From NCBI GenBank assembly GCA_002238645.1, contig MPMT01000004.1, forward strand, positions 1 through 64,000: DNA of 64,000 nucleotides, given 5' to 3'. Positions 54,071 to 63,765 of the stretch are shown in pieces. The DNA comes from Alphaproteobacteria bacterium bin52. GTDB taxonomy: Bacteria; Pseudomonadota; Alphaproteobacteria; Thalassobaculales; Thalassobaculaceae. The notes under the pieces are model-generated. The model ran no database searches, was not told where the DNA came from, and saw only the letters and a list, made by a program, of their open reading frames with translations. Position 1 is the stretch's first letter, and each line of letters starts with the position of its first letter. The translations under genes were made by a program, and so were the position numbers.

Positions 54071-54190
54071 CGGTAGACCTTCCTGCTGCAATGAAATCCG
54101 GGGCAGTCCGCATAGACCGCGTCCGGCACGATACGGTGTTGCAACAGGTGCTGCAATCGCTGGAGGTCGCCCGGTGGTGCGTCTGGCGGG

Positions 54191-55732
54191 CTACCAGTCG
54201 GGCGGTGCCCACTCCGTCACGGCATCAAGCGGATAGACCGGGCGCGGCAGGTGCCGCCAGCGGAACCGGTCGAGTACCGGCGAGGTCAGGCCTGCGGTAT
54301 CGACCTCGAACACCTGCGAGGGTGAAAACCACGGCAGGAACCCGGCGCGAAAGTGGCCGCGCGACTTGACGCAGACCACCCGGGCGGCAGCGATGTCGAG
54401 CCCGAAACTCTCGAAGAACATCGGATCCGCCGTCTGTTGGCGGGCGCCGATGACGATGACGACGATACCTTCCGGCCCGCCGATCCGCAGAGCGGCCGAT
54501 GGGCCGAGGTCGACCTGTCGGCCCCGGTAGATTCCGAGCCGACCCACGAACCGGCCATCCGTGACCTTCAGGACCTCCGCCGGCACCCGCAGTTCCTTCG
54601 AGAACTCGGTTTCCCGGTCGCGGTTGAACACGGCCTCGATCCGCGCCCCCTCGCCGGCCCGGTGCGCCTCTTCCGCGAGCTCGGGGTCGAAGAAGGAACC
54701 GTAGAAGACACCGCGCGCACCGGCGGCGACCAGGGCCCGGAGCAGCCAGGTGGTGCGCCCCTCGCCTCCCCCGCCGGGGTTGTCGCCGGCGTCGGAGAAG
54801 ATGACGGCGGGCAGCGCCGGGTCGGCCGCGGTCTCCAGCGCCAGCGCGGCCGCGGCCTCGACCGGCATCAGCTCGCGGCGGAACCGCTCGCGGATCGACC
54901 AGCCGTATTCCGCGATCTCGCGGGCGAGCGCGCGGGCTGCGGCCTCGTCGCTCCGCGCGGTTACCACGATCGACACGCCGTTCTTGGGCGTGTCGGCAAA
55001 CACGAAGCCGCCGAGGATGGTAACGTTGATGATCTCGCCGCCGGACTCGCGCATCCGCCGCTGGCCATGGTCGATCATGTCGGCGTAGGGCCCGGCGGCA
55101 GTGAGCAGGGTCACGCTCGGCGGGGTGAGAGGCAGGCGGATGAAGGCCGATTTCGGGCGCATTCCGGCGAGCATCCGGCGCATGGCGAAGGCGGCCTCCT
55201 CACCCCTGTCGCGCATGTCGACATGGGGATTGGTGGTGTACCCGATCAGCATGTCGCAGGCCTCGACCAACCGTTCGGAGAGATTGGCATGCAGGTCGTG
55301 GGTCACGATGACCGGGACGCCGTTCCCGGCGCATGCGCGCATGCGCGCCACGATCTCGCCATCCGGATCAAGGGTTTCGGTTGAGGTCATGGCTCCGTGA
55401 TTGGCGATGTAGACGCCGTCGACCGGACCCGCATCCGCCAGCATGGCCTCGATCCGGTCCAGGCAGCCGGCGATGAAGGTCCAGTCCGCCGGTCCCCAGG
55501 GCGGGGTGTTGGCGAACAGTAGCGGCACCGGTTCCCAGGGGCCGGTCACGTCCATCGCCTGTACGAAGGCTGCCATTTCGGTCGGGATCGCCGAAACCGG
55601 GGCCCGTGCCTCCTCCAGCAGTGCCTCGCCCTCCCGGTAGTAGTGCCTGTGAAAGTCGTCGCGCGTCGCGACAGGAGCGAAGGCATTGCTCTCGAGCATG
55701 ATGCCAAGCAACGCAATTCGGGGACGGTTCAT
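54191..55732 (-). CDS. M81-family (MlrC-like) metallo-protein
   Basis: 513 aa. MlrC is the last enzyme of microcystin degradation, but its relatives are widespread and mostly unstudied. Family marks: RIALLGIMLESNAFAP, HGAMTSTETLDPDGEIVARMRA, VTHDLHANLSERLVEACDMLIGYTTNPHVDMRDRGEEAA, and the C-terminal part SDAGDNPGGGGEGRTTWLLRAL. The HDLHANLS and NPHVD lines carry the probable metal ligands. The start overlaps the RND pump stop (ATGA); the dipeptide importer follows, so the protein may hydrolyse an imported (cyclic) peptide-like substrate. No other mlr genes were seen. Confidence 0.85.
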   Translation of the reverse strand: MNRPRIALLGIMLESNAFAPVATRDDFHRHYYREGEALLEEARAPVSAIPTEMAAFVQAMDVTGPWEPVPLLFANTPPWGPADWTFIAGCLDRIEAMLADAGPVDGVYIANHGAMTSTETLDPDGEIVARMRACAGNGVPVIVTHDLHANLSERLVEACDMLIGYTTNPHVDMRDRGEEAAFAMRRMLAGMRPKSAFIRLPLTPPSVTLLTAAGPYADMIDHGQRRMRESGGEIINVTILGGFVFADTPKNGVSIVVTARSDEAAARALAREIAEYGWSIRERFRRELMPVEAAAALALETAADPALPAVIFSDAGDNPGGGGEGRTTWLLRALVAAGARGVFYGSFFDPELAEEAHRAGEGARIEAVFNRDRETEFSKELRVPAEVLKVTDGRFVGRLGIYRGRQVDLGPSAALRIGGPEGIVVIVIGARQQTADPMFFESFGLDIAAARVVCVKSRGHFRAGFLPWFSPSQVFEVDTAGLTSPVLDRFRWRHLPRPVYPLDAVTEWAPPDW

Positions 55733-58700
55733 CGGGCCGCAGCCTCCGCCGGGGTTTCGTGCCCATCGCTGCGGCGCGCCACGAGCTGGCGCACGTCCCG
55801 GCCGATGAGCAGCATCGCGGGCATCAGACACAGCACAAGGAGCGTCACCGTCGCAAGTCCCGCAACGATGGTCAGCGCGACCGGTATCAGGAACTGGGCC
55901 TGCAGGCTGGTCTCGAAACAGATCGGAAGCAGGCCGCCGATGGTGGTGAGTGAGGTCAGCAGGACCGCACGCAGCCGGGCGCAGCACGCGTCGACGATCA
56001 CGTCCTGGAACGGGGTGCCGTCGCCTTCGTGATCGCGGATCGCAACCATCAGTATGATCGAGTCGTTGATGACGATACCGGACAGGCCGATCATGCCGAT
56101 CATCGACAGGATGGTCAGGTCGAACCCGGTCAGCAGGTGAGCAAGGCACACGCCGATGAAGCCGAACGGGATCACGGCCATCACCGCCAGCGGCCGGCTG
56201 TAGCTTCCGAAGATCCATGCCAGCACCAGGAACATTCCGATCAGCCCGACCGCGGCGCCGACGCCCATGTCGGCAAAGGTCTCTCCCTCTTCTTCGGCCC
56301 TGCCGGCGAACCGCCATTCGAGTCCCGAATCCGTCGCGTTCCGTGCGAGACCGTCGCGAACAAGGGCCGCAAGCACCTGGGAACTCGTGGTGACGGTCTC
56401 GTCGACATCCGCCGTGACCGCCACCTGCCGCAGGCCCCGCTCGCGGCGGATCACATCGTGGCTTCCCGATGTCGTGACCTCGGCGAGGGTGGTGAGCGGG
56501 ACCTCGGTTCCGCCGGGTCCGAACAGGTACAGGCTGTCCAGTCCGTCCGGGGGCTCGGACAGCCGGACCAGGACCTCCACCTCCGCGTCGCCGCGCGCAA
56601 AGCGTAACGCGGTTTCGCCCTCGAGCGTACCGCGCATCTGCATGCCGGCCCGCGTGGTGTCGAAGCCCAGTGCCCGGCCGGCAGGCGACACCCGAAGCTG
56701 CATTTCCCGGGGACCCGGCGTCAGGTCGTCCTCGATCGCGCTCACGCCCGGGTAGGAGGCAAGCAGGGTCTTCACCCGCTCGGCCGCGGCGTCGAGCTCC
56801 CGCAGACTGTCACCGGACAGCCTGACATCGATCTCGCGTCCCGGTGGGCCGGCCTGCGGAGTGCGGATCGACAGGGTATCGACTCCGACCGGGGAGCCGG
56901 CACGCTCGTTCCAGGCGCGCGCAAACTCATCGGTACGAACGTCGCGCCGGTCCGGAGCCGTCAGGTACAGGGTGACGGTACCGAGCGTGTCGTTGTTGCC
57001 CACCGGACCCAGGTCGGGAGCGCGTGGGCCGGTGCCCACGACAACGGTCGCGTGCCTGATGATGCCGGGCACGCCAAGGGCCCGTGCGGTCGATCTGGCA
57101 GCCTGCTCGATCTCGAACAGCCTCTCGCGGGTCTCCTCGCGCGTCGTGCCCGGGATCATGGTGACGGTGGCGAAGACCTTGTCCGGTTCGACCGACGGGA
57201 AGAAGGTGAAGCCGACACGTCCGCTCGCTGCGATCCCGATGGCGATGAGCAGCAGGCCCGCCCCGGTTGTCACGACCAGGTAACGATGGTCGAGGGCGTG
57301 ACCGACCATGCGCCGGAACGGGCCGTTCCGGAACCTCTCGAATCTCCGCTGGAACTGCTGGTGGAACAGCACGGAACGCCGTCGCCAGCGCACGAGACGC
57401 CTTCCCGACGGCTCGGGAGCCGCGAAGGAATGGTACAGGTGACCCGGAAGCACCAGGAAACACTCCACCAGACTGGCCAGGAGTGCCAGGACCACGATGA
57501 TCGGGATATCGCGCACGATCTGTCCGATGACGCCCCCGATCATCACCAGGGGCAGGAAGGCCGCAACGGTGGTGAGCGTCGTGCTGAACACCGGACCCGC
57601 CATGCGTTCCGCGCCCTTCAGCGCCGCCTGCAACGGAGTGTCGCCCTTCTGCCTGCGGCTGTCGGCGTACTCGGCGACCACGATGGCCTCGTCGACAATC
57701 ATGCCGATGGCGAGGATGGTGCCGAACAGCATGAGCATGTTGATCGACTGGCCGAGCATCCAGGCGAGACCCATTGCCGCCAGGAGCGCGGCGGGAATAC
57801 CCGCGGCAACCCACAGCGCGGTGCGTGTGTCGAGAAAGACGAAGAGCACGAGAAGGACGATGACGAGGCCCCCGAGACCGTTCTTGACCAGCAGATCGAT
57901 GCGCTCTTCGATCAGTTCAGATGTCTGGTCGTAGCGCTCGACCGAGATGCCGGCAGGCAGGGTCGGGACAAAGACGTCCAGGAATTCCCAGGCCGCGGCG
58001 GCCGTCTCCAGCGCGTCCGCCGTCGGCGCCCGCTTCACGACCAGTTCGACGGCCGGGCGCCGGTCGACCCAGACCCGGGGCTGACGCTCGTCCCAGCTCT
58101 CGCGGACGGTGGCGACATCGCCCACGGTCAGTCTGCGGCCGTCCGGGAAGGTCCGGATTTCGACCGCGGAAACCTCCTCCGCGGTCCGGCTCAGTCCGAG
58201 CGAGCGGACACGGGAGACCGTGTCGCGTCCGATCATGCCGCCCGGGATGTCGCGCGAGGCCTCGGCAATGCGACGCGCGACGTCCGGAATCGGCAGGTCG
58301 AGGGCCAGCAGGTCCCGCTGGTGGGCCTCCACGAGGATCCATTCGTCACGGGCCCCGATCAGCTCCACCTCGTCGACGCCGGCGCGGAGCAGCCCATCCC
58401 GCATCCGCCTGGCCCAGGTCTTGAGCGTCCGCTCCTCCATGTCGCCCGATATCGAGACACGCAGCAGGTCCGAGTGTCGGATAACCCGGCGTATCCGGGG
58501 GGTCTCGCTGTCCTCCGGCAGGTTCGTGATACCTGAGACGGCTGATTCGACGTCGGAGAGTGCGGACTGCATGTCGGTTCCGGCCTCGAATTCGATCCGC
58601 AGGCTGGCACTTCCCTCCCGCGAGAGGGCAGTGACGTCCTTAACACCGGCGAGGAACCGGACCTCGGGCTCGATCACCTGGATGATGCCGTTGTCCACAT

Positions 58701-58866
58701 CCTCGGCCCCGGCACCGGGCCAGGCGACTGAAACCGTGATCACGTCGATGCCGAAATCCGGGAAGAACTGCTTGTTCATCCGGGTGAGTGCAAGCAGGCC
58801 GAACAGCAGCATCGCGATCATCAGCAGGTTCGGCGCGGTCGCGTGGCGGGCGAAGAGCGCGATCAC
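55729..58866 (-). CDS. RND efflux transporter permease (HAE-1/AcrB-like)
   Basis: 1045 aa. Proton-driven inner-membrane pump. Starts IALFARHATAPNLLMIAMLLFGLLALTRM, the N-terminal TM helix. The proton-relay region GMIVDEAIVVAEYADSRRQKG is near 395-415, with a large porter domain and the second TM set (FDLTILSMIGMIGLSGIVINDSIILMV) near 935-965. The ATG overlaps the adaptor stop by four bases, and the stop overlaps the MlrC-like start. Confidence 0.93.
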   Translation of the reverse strand: MIALFARHATAPNLLMIAMLLFGLLALTRMNKQFFPDFGIDVITVSVAWPGAGAEDVDNGIIQVIEPEVRFLAGVKDVTALSREGSASLRIEFEAGTDMQSALSDVESAVSGITNLPEDSETPRIRRVIRHSDLLRVSISGDMEERTLKTWARRMRDGLLRAGVDEVELIGARDEWILVEAHQRDLLALDLPIPDVARRIAEASRDIPGGMIGRDTVSRVRSLGLSRTAEEVSAVEIRTFPDGRRLTVGDVATVRESWDERQPRVWVDRRPAVELVVKRAPTADALETAAAAWEFLDVFVPTLPAGISVERYDQTSELIEERIDLLVKNGLGGLVIVLLVLFVFLDTRTALWVAAGIPAALLAAMGLAWMLGQSINMLMLFGTILAIGMIVDEAIVVAEYADSRRQKGDTPLQAALKGAERMAGPVFSTTLTTVAAFLPLVMIGGVIGQIVRDIPIIVVLALLASLVECFLVLPGHLYHSFAAPEPSGRRLVRWRRRSVLFHQQFQRRFERFRNGPFRRMVGHALDHRYLVVTTGAGLLLIAIGIAASGRVGFTFFPSVEPDKVFATVTMIPGTTREETRERLFEIEQAARSTARALGVPGIIRHATVVVGTGPRAPDLGPVGNNDTLGTVTLYLTAPDRRDVRTDEFARAWNERAGSPVGVDTLSIRTPQAGPPGREIDVRLSGDSLRELDAAAERVKTLLASYPGVSAIEDDLTPGPREMQLRVSPAGRALGFDTTRAGMQMRGTLEGETALRFARGDAEVEVLVRLSEPPDGLDSLYLFGPGGTEVPLTTLAEVTTSGSHDVIRRERGLRQVAVTADVDETVTTSSQVLAALVRDGLARNATDSGLEWRFAGRAEEEGETFADMGVGAAVGLIGMFLVLAWIFGSYSRPLAVMAVIPFGFIGVCLAHLLTGFDLTILSMIGMIGLSGIVINDSIILMVAIRDHEGDGTPFQDVIVDACCARLRAVLLTSLTTIGGLLPICFETSLQAQFLIPVALTIVAGLATVTLLVLCLMPAMLLIGRDVRQLVARRSDGHETPAEAAAR

Positions 58867-60179
58867 GGCTCCGTCACCCTGACACCCTGGGAAATTTCCG
58901 GAAACCGCGTGAGCACGATCCGCTGACCGTTCTCGAGCGGACCCTGCACGAGCAGCGTTCCGTCTTCTCGTGCCCTAACGACCACCGGGACGCTCTCGAG
59001 CCGGTTGTCGGCTCCGATCCGGTAGACCCGCTCGTCGTCGAACACGGCCTGCGAGGGCAGGCGTACGCCGTTGCGGATGACCGGGCCTTCAAGGCTGACC
59101 TCGACGAAGGCGCCGGCGCGCAGGCTGTCCTGTCTGCCCGTGTCCTCGAGCCCGGCGAAGACCGCGATGCCGCCGCTCGTCGCATCGATCTCGCCCTCCA
59201 GCCTCAGGATCCGGGCCGCAAAACGGCGGACCGTGTCACCGGTTCGCCACACCGCTTCGAGCTGCCGGCCGATCGCGCCGTCGCGCGAGTCGATTTCGCC
59301 GAAAATCCTGTTGGGGATCGTCATGCGAATCTCGAGCCTCGAGGCATCCACGAGGCGGGCCACGCGCTCGCCGGTGTTGATCCGCTTGCCGACCTCGACG
59401 TCAACATCGACCAGCCAGCCGCCGAAGGGGGCCACGAGCCGGGTTTCCGCGACGTCCCGTTCCGCGCGGGCGAGCGCGGTCTCGGTGCGCAGGACCGCCG
59501 CCTGCTGGCGTTCGACACGGGCCTGCGAGCGCGTGACGGTACTGCGCCTCTGGCTGGTCACCTGCTGCTGGCGGCTGAATGCCAGCACGGCGTCGTCCAG
59601 GGTCTTCTGGGAGATGGCGCCCTGCAGGTGCAGGTGCCGCCTGCGCTCGGCCTCGTTCCTCAGAAGCTCGAGCTGGACGCGATCCTGCACGACCTGCTCC
59701 CTGGCCGCGGCGAGGTCGGCCTCTGCCTCACGCAGTCCGGCCCGGGCTTCCGCGAGGTCCGCGCTCCTCAGGGTTCGTGCGGTCTCGTACTCGAAGGCGT
59801 CGATCGTGAGCAGAAGTTCGCCGCGCGCGACCAGATTGCCTTCGGCAAACCTCGGACCGACCGCGGTGACCCGGCCGGTCACGAGAGGGCGCAGCTCCAC
59901 TGACCGTCCGGCGACGACCTGACCGTACAGGGGGATACGGGCCCGGGTAGTCTCCCGGGTCACGGTTGCGGTCTCGACGGTCCAGACCCGTTCTCCCGGC
60001 GCCTCGGGCCGGAGTGTCACACTGGTCTGCATCAGTGCCGCAAACGCGGAGACCGCGCCACCCAGCACCAGAACGGGAAGTGCGGCGCGTAGCAGGAACC
60101 GCCGGCGCCGCCCGCGCCGGTCGACAGCGACGGGACCGGCCGTTCTCCCGGGTGACGGCCCCTGCCCGCCCACCGGCAT
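58863..60179 (-). CDS. RND efflux periplasmic adaptor (MFP/HlyD-like)
   Basis: 438 aa. Links the pump at 55729 to an outer-membrane channel. An inner-membrane anchor or signal (RRFLLRAALPVLVLGGAVSAFAAL) is followed by a lipoyl half-motif (VRPLVTGRVTAVGPRFAEGN), a long coiled-coil (LADLAAAREQVVQDRVQLELLRNEAERR ... AVLRTETALARAERDVAETRLVAPFGGWLVDVDVEVGKRIN) and the beta-barrel domain to the end. The start at 60179 is uncertain; a longer frame is open to 60320. Translationally coupled to the pump. Confidence 0.9.
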   Translation of the reverse strand: MPVGGQGPSPGRTAGPVAVDRRGRRRRFLLRAALPVLVLGGAVSAFAALMQTSVTLRPEAPGERVWTVETATVTRETTRARIPLYGQVVAGRSVELRPLVTGRVTAVGPRFAEGNLVARGELLLTIDAFEYETARTLRSADLAEARAGLREAEADLAAAREQVVQDRVQLELLRNEAERRRHLHLQGAISQKTLDDAVLAFSRQQQVTSQRRSTVTRSQARVERQQAAVLRTETALARAERDVAETRLVAPFGGWLVDVDVEVGKRINTGERVARLVDASRLEIRMTIPNRIFGEIDSRDGAIGRQLEAVWRTGDTVRRFAARILRLEGEIDATSGGIAVFAGLEDTGRQDSLRAGAFVEVSLEGPVIRNGVRLPSQAVFDDERVYRIGADNRLESVPVVVRAREDGTLLVQGPLENGQRIVLTRFPEISQGVRVTEP

Positions 60180-60574
60180 TGTCACCGGTCGCTCCCCGTG
60201 CTGTGCGCGCAAACGCGCCGCACGGCGCGGATCCGCATGTACCACACTCCCGCGTCGCTGCGCAGCCGGTCCTGTCCGGCGAGTGGGTGCGGCGCGAAAA
60301 GTCTGTGCACGGTCGGGCACCCTTCCGGCCGGTCCGTGCGGGACACCCGGTCCAGGCGGATCGCGGCCATCAGGTGCCGGTCCCCGTACCCGTCACGGCC
60401 CGCCCGGTGTCGCCGGCCCGCAGAACAGTCGAAATCCCGCGTCGCGGGCGTGTCCGCACGGATGCGGCCCGCCGGGCGACCGTCCCGGGGGAAACGCGTG
60501 TTCCGGTCGTGACCTGCCGGAAGTCCTCCGGCTGCGCGCAGTCATCTCCGGTCCTCTGACTGTTGGCAGCGGGG
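60180..60574 (-). other. intergenic stretch between the two RND sets
   Basis: About 395 bp. The minus-strand frame of the adaptor remains open to 60320 but reads as Arg-rich low-complexity sequence, so it is not taken as coding. No gene was recognised; a promoter for the second RND set may lie here. Confidence 0.35.
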
Positions 60575-63500
60575 CTATTCGCGGCGTCCCTCGACCATCA
60601 TGATGGTCGCCGGCAACCCGAACAGGACGAAGATGCTCGAGAAGACAAGGCCTCCGAACATGCTGGCAACGAAGGGCACCATGAAGACCAGTTCGTCGCT
60701 GCGCGCGAACAGCAGCGGCGACAGCCCGAGCACTGTGGTCAGCGTTGTCAGGAAAACCGCCCTGAAACGCGACCGCGTCGCTGCCGCGATTGCCGCGACG
60801 GCCGGGAGATCCGGATCTTCCGACCGCAGTTTCGAGTAGCGATCGAGAAGGACCAGCGCGTCGTTCATGACCACGCCGGAGACGGCAAAGATCCCGAACA
60901 GCGACATGATCCCGAAATCCCAGTTCAGCACGAGGTGCATGACGATACCGCCCGCCAGGCACATGGGAATGCCCAGGACCGCGACCAGTGGCCGCCAGTA
61001 GCTCTTCAGCAGCACCGCCATCAGGCCGTACATCGCCAGGACGGCAAGCGGAAACAGCATCGCCATCAACTGCAACAGCGACTGGATCTTCCTCTGACCG
61101 CCGTCGCGGCTGAACTGGAGCCCGGGCCAGCGATCCTGCAGATCCGGCAGCAGTTCCGTCTCCACTACCCTCATGACGGCACGCGGCAACGCATCAAGTC
61201 CATCCGCGTGGGCGCGGATCTGGACTGCCGGCGTCCCGTCGATGCGGACGATCCGGGGCGTGCCGCGCCGTTCGACCAGCGTGGCCGCTTCATGCAGGGC
61301 CATCTCCCGTCCCGGAGAGATGCGAATGCGTTCACGGGCCAGGTCACCCAGGCTGTCGCGCTGGTTCTCAGGGTACCGCACCATGACACGCAATTCCTCG
61401 CGCCCGCGCTGAATTCGCTGGACCTCGACGCCGTGCAGGTTGGACCGGAGCTGAAGACCGACCTTGGCCGGGGTCAGTCCCGCCACCCTGCCCGCGGGAG
61501 TGAGCCTGACCTCGAACTGACGCTTGCCCAGCCCGAGCCCGTCAGACACGCCGCTCACTCCGGGCATGTCTTCCAGGAACCCGGCGACTTCGCGTGCCGC
61601 GGCGTGCATGGTTTCCCGATCGGGATGCTGCAGCGCGAATGCGATGTTCGGCACCGTCTTGTACCTGGTGCGCTGATAGGTCACCGTTTCAACCTGCGGA
61701 ACATCGCCGACGAGAGCGATCCACGCACTCTCGACGTCCTTGGGAGTGGCGGTCCGTTCCGTGTCGGGGACGAGGCGCAGGCGCACCGACCCGACGTTCT
61801 CTCCGTAACCGCCGGCGGAATGGTCGCCCCGCGCCTTTCCTGCCTGTTCTCCCACGACGATGGTCACGTCCCTGACAAGGCTGCCTTCCGCCGCTGAGCC
61901 GTTGATCGCCTCTCCGGCTGCCGCAAACCGTTCGGCGACCCGTGCAGTCACGCCGACTGGCGATCCCGCGGGCAGGCGGATGTCGGCCTGTACGAAGTCG
62001 GCCCGCATTGATGCCGAGGTGAGGACCAGATTCAGCCGGACCACATCCGCATGCAACAGCGCGAACGCTGCCAGCATGACCAGGCCGGTCAACGACAGCG
62101 ACAGCCAGACGTGCCGGATTGACCAGGAAACGCCGGTGACCACGACAATGTCGCGGAAACGGTCCAGCCGTTGCGAACACCAGCCCTGGATGGTGCTGAG
62201 CGGTCGCAGCGACCAGGGACGGTCGTGCGCCAGGTGGCCCGGAAGCAGCAGGAACGCTTCAAACAGGGAGACGGTCAGGACGAACAGTGCGATGAACGAG
62301 AATATCGCGAGGATCTGGAACTCTTCCTGTTTCACGAAGAAGAACGGGGCCAGCGCGATCAGGGTGGTGATCGTCCCGACCACGATCGGGCCCATGACCG
62401 CCCTGGCTCCGGCCACGGCGGCCGACCTGCCGGACAGGCCCCTCTGGCGTGCGGTCTCGATACTCTCGCCAACGACAACCGCATCATCCACAACGATGCC
62501 GATCATCAGGAAAAAGGCGATCACCGACACCACGTTGATGGTCAGGTCTGCCAGCCCGAACAGCACGAAAGAACCCACGAAGGACAGGACGATTCCGGCT
62601 GTGATCCAGAACGCGGCGCGCAGGTCCAGAACCAGCAACAGGGCAAGAAAGACCAGGACGATGCCGATCACCCCGTTCTCGACAATCCTGGTCAGGCGCC
62701 CGGTTACCGCGGTCGCATTCTCGTCCCAGGTCGTCACGGAGACACCGGACGGCGGTACGTAGGCGTCAAGAAGAGACCTGATCTCGTCGACGATCTCCAG
62801 CATCGATTGCTGTTTCGACGCGCGGACACTCACCAGGATCGCGGGAACCCCGTCGACCCTGACGAACTTGCCGGCTTCGACGAACCCGTCGCGGATCACC
62901 GCCACGTCACCAAGGGTAACAGCGGTTCCGTCTGCTCTGGTGATCAAGGGTATGTCGGCGTACTCGGCGCCGAATGCGCGCCGGGAATCGGTGTGCAGGA
63001 TGACGGTGTCCGAGTCCGTGCGGAATTCGCCGAAGGTGATGTTCGTCGACGTCTCGCGCACGCGTTTGGCTACCTGGCGTGCGGACAGGTCGTATCGGCG
63101 CAGTTGCTCCTCGTCGAGTTCGATGGCGATTTCCCGTTCCCGGGCACCGGTGAACTCGATGTGGGACACCGAGGGAAGCGCGAGAAGACGGTCACGCACC
63201 TCCTCCGCGGCGTTTCGCAGGGTGTTCTCGTCCGCCGAGGGAGAGGAGACGGCAAGCGTCAGGGCATGCAGTGACCAGCGCCAGAACTTGACCTCGGGCG
63301 TTTCGGTATTGGCCGGCAGGAAGGCCTTCAGTGCGTCAACCGCTGTTGCAACGTCGTTGAAGACGGCCTCCGAATCGGCAAAGGAAGCCATCTCGACATC
63401 GATCTCGCCCCTGCCCTCGACAGCCCGGCTGACGACCCGGTCGACACCCGGAAGGCCGACCAACACTTCCTCGACCCGCCGGGTGATGTCCTGCTCCACC

Positions 63501-63721
63501 TGGCGGGGTGCTGCGCCGGGCAGTGTGATCGCGACGCGGACGATCCGCGGGTCCCATTCGGGGAGTTGCTGGACCACGAGCTGGGTCCCGGCAACGAGGC
63601 CACCCACAAGGATGGCAATGTAGAGGAACTTTGCTGCCATCGGGTTCGCGACGAACCAGGCAACGAAACCGTTGTCCCGACCGCTTGCATTCCCGCCACG
63701 GGGCTGCTCGCTACTGGCCAT
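60575..63721 (-). CDS. RND efflux transporter permease (HAE-1-like)
   Basis: 1048 aa. Second pump. N-terminal TM region FVANPMAAKFLYIAILVGGLVAGTQLV; proton-relay segment VVDDAVVVGESIETARQRGLSGRSAAVAGARAVMGPI near 415-450; second TM set LFGIFAVSGVVMNDALVLLDRYSKL near 955-980. Differs in length and motif details from the 1045 aa pump, so the two are paralogues, not copies. 44 bp after the end of its own adaptor. The start codon follows GGGAG. Confidence 0.93.
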   Translation of the reverse strand: MASSEQPRGGNASGRDNGFVAWFVANPMAAKFLYIAILVGGLVAGTQLVVQQLPEWDPRIVRVAITLPGAAPRQVEQDITRRVEEVLVGLPGVDRVVSRAVEGRGEIDVEMASFADSEAVFNDVATAVDALKAFLPANTETPEVKFWRWSLHALTLAVSSPSADENTLRNAAEEVRDRLLALPSVSHIEFTGAREREIAIELDEEQLRRYDLSARQVAKRVRETSTNITFGEFRTDSDTVILHTDSRRAFGAEYADIPLITRADGTAVTLGDVAVIRDGFVEAGKFVRVDGVPAILVSVRASKQQSMLEIVDEIRSLLDAYVPPSGVSVTTWDENATAVTGRLTRIVENGVIGIVLVFLALLLVLDLRAAFWITAGIVLSFVGSFVLFGLADLTINVVSVIAFFLMIGIVVDDAVVVGESIETARQRGLSGRSAAVAGARAVMGPIVVGTITTLIALAPFFFVKQEEFQILAIFSFIALFVLTVSLFEAFLLLPGHLAHDRPWSLRPLSTIQGWCSQRLDRFRDIVVVTGVSWSIRHVWLSLSLTGLVMLAAFALLHADVVRLNLVLTSASMRADFVQADIRLPAGSPVGVTARVAERFAAAGEAINGSAAEGSLVRDVTIVVGEQAGKARGDHSAGGYGENVGSVRLRLVPDTERTATPKDVESAWIALVGDVPQVETVTYQRTRYKTVPNIAFALQHPDRETMHAAAREVAGFLEDMPGVSGVSDGLGLGKRQFEVRLTPAGRVAGLTPAKVGLQLRSNLHGVEVQRIQRGREELRVMVRYPENQRDSLGDLARERIRISPGREMALHEAATLVERRGTPRIVRIDGTPAVQIRAHADGLDALPRAVMRVVETELLPDLQDRWPGLQFSRDGGQRKIQSLLQLMAMLFPLAVLAMYGLMAVLLKSYWRPLVAVLGIPMCLAGGIVMHLVLNWDFGIMSLFGIFAVSGVVMNDALVLLDRYSKLRSEDPDLPAVAAIAAATRSRFRAVFLTTLTTVLGLSPLLFARSDELVFMVPFVASMFGGLVFSSIFVLFGLPATIMMVEGRRE

Positions 63722-63765
63722 GGCCTCGCACTCCCGGGTCCTTCGATCGATTCAGGGCGCGCCGG

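Noticed and set aside
60180-60962. Several short ORFs between the RND sets and at the end of the second pump
   Set aside because: Arg-rich low-complexity frames or antisense to the pump; no family likeness.
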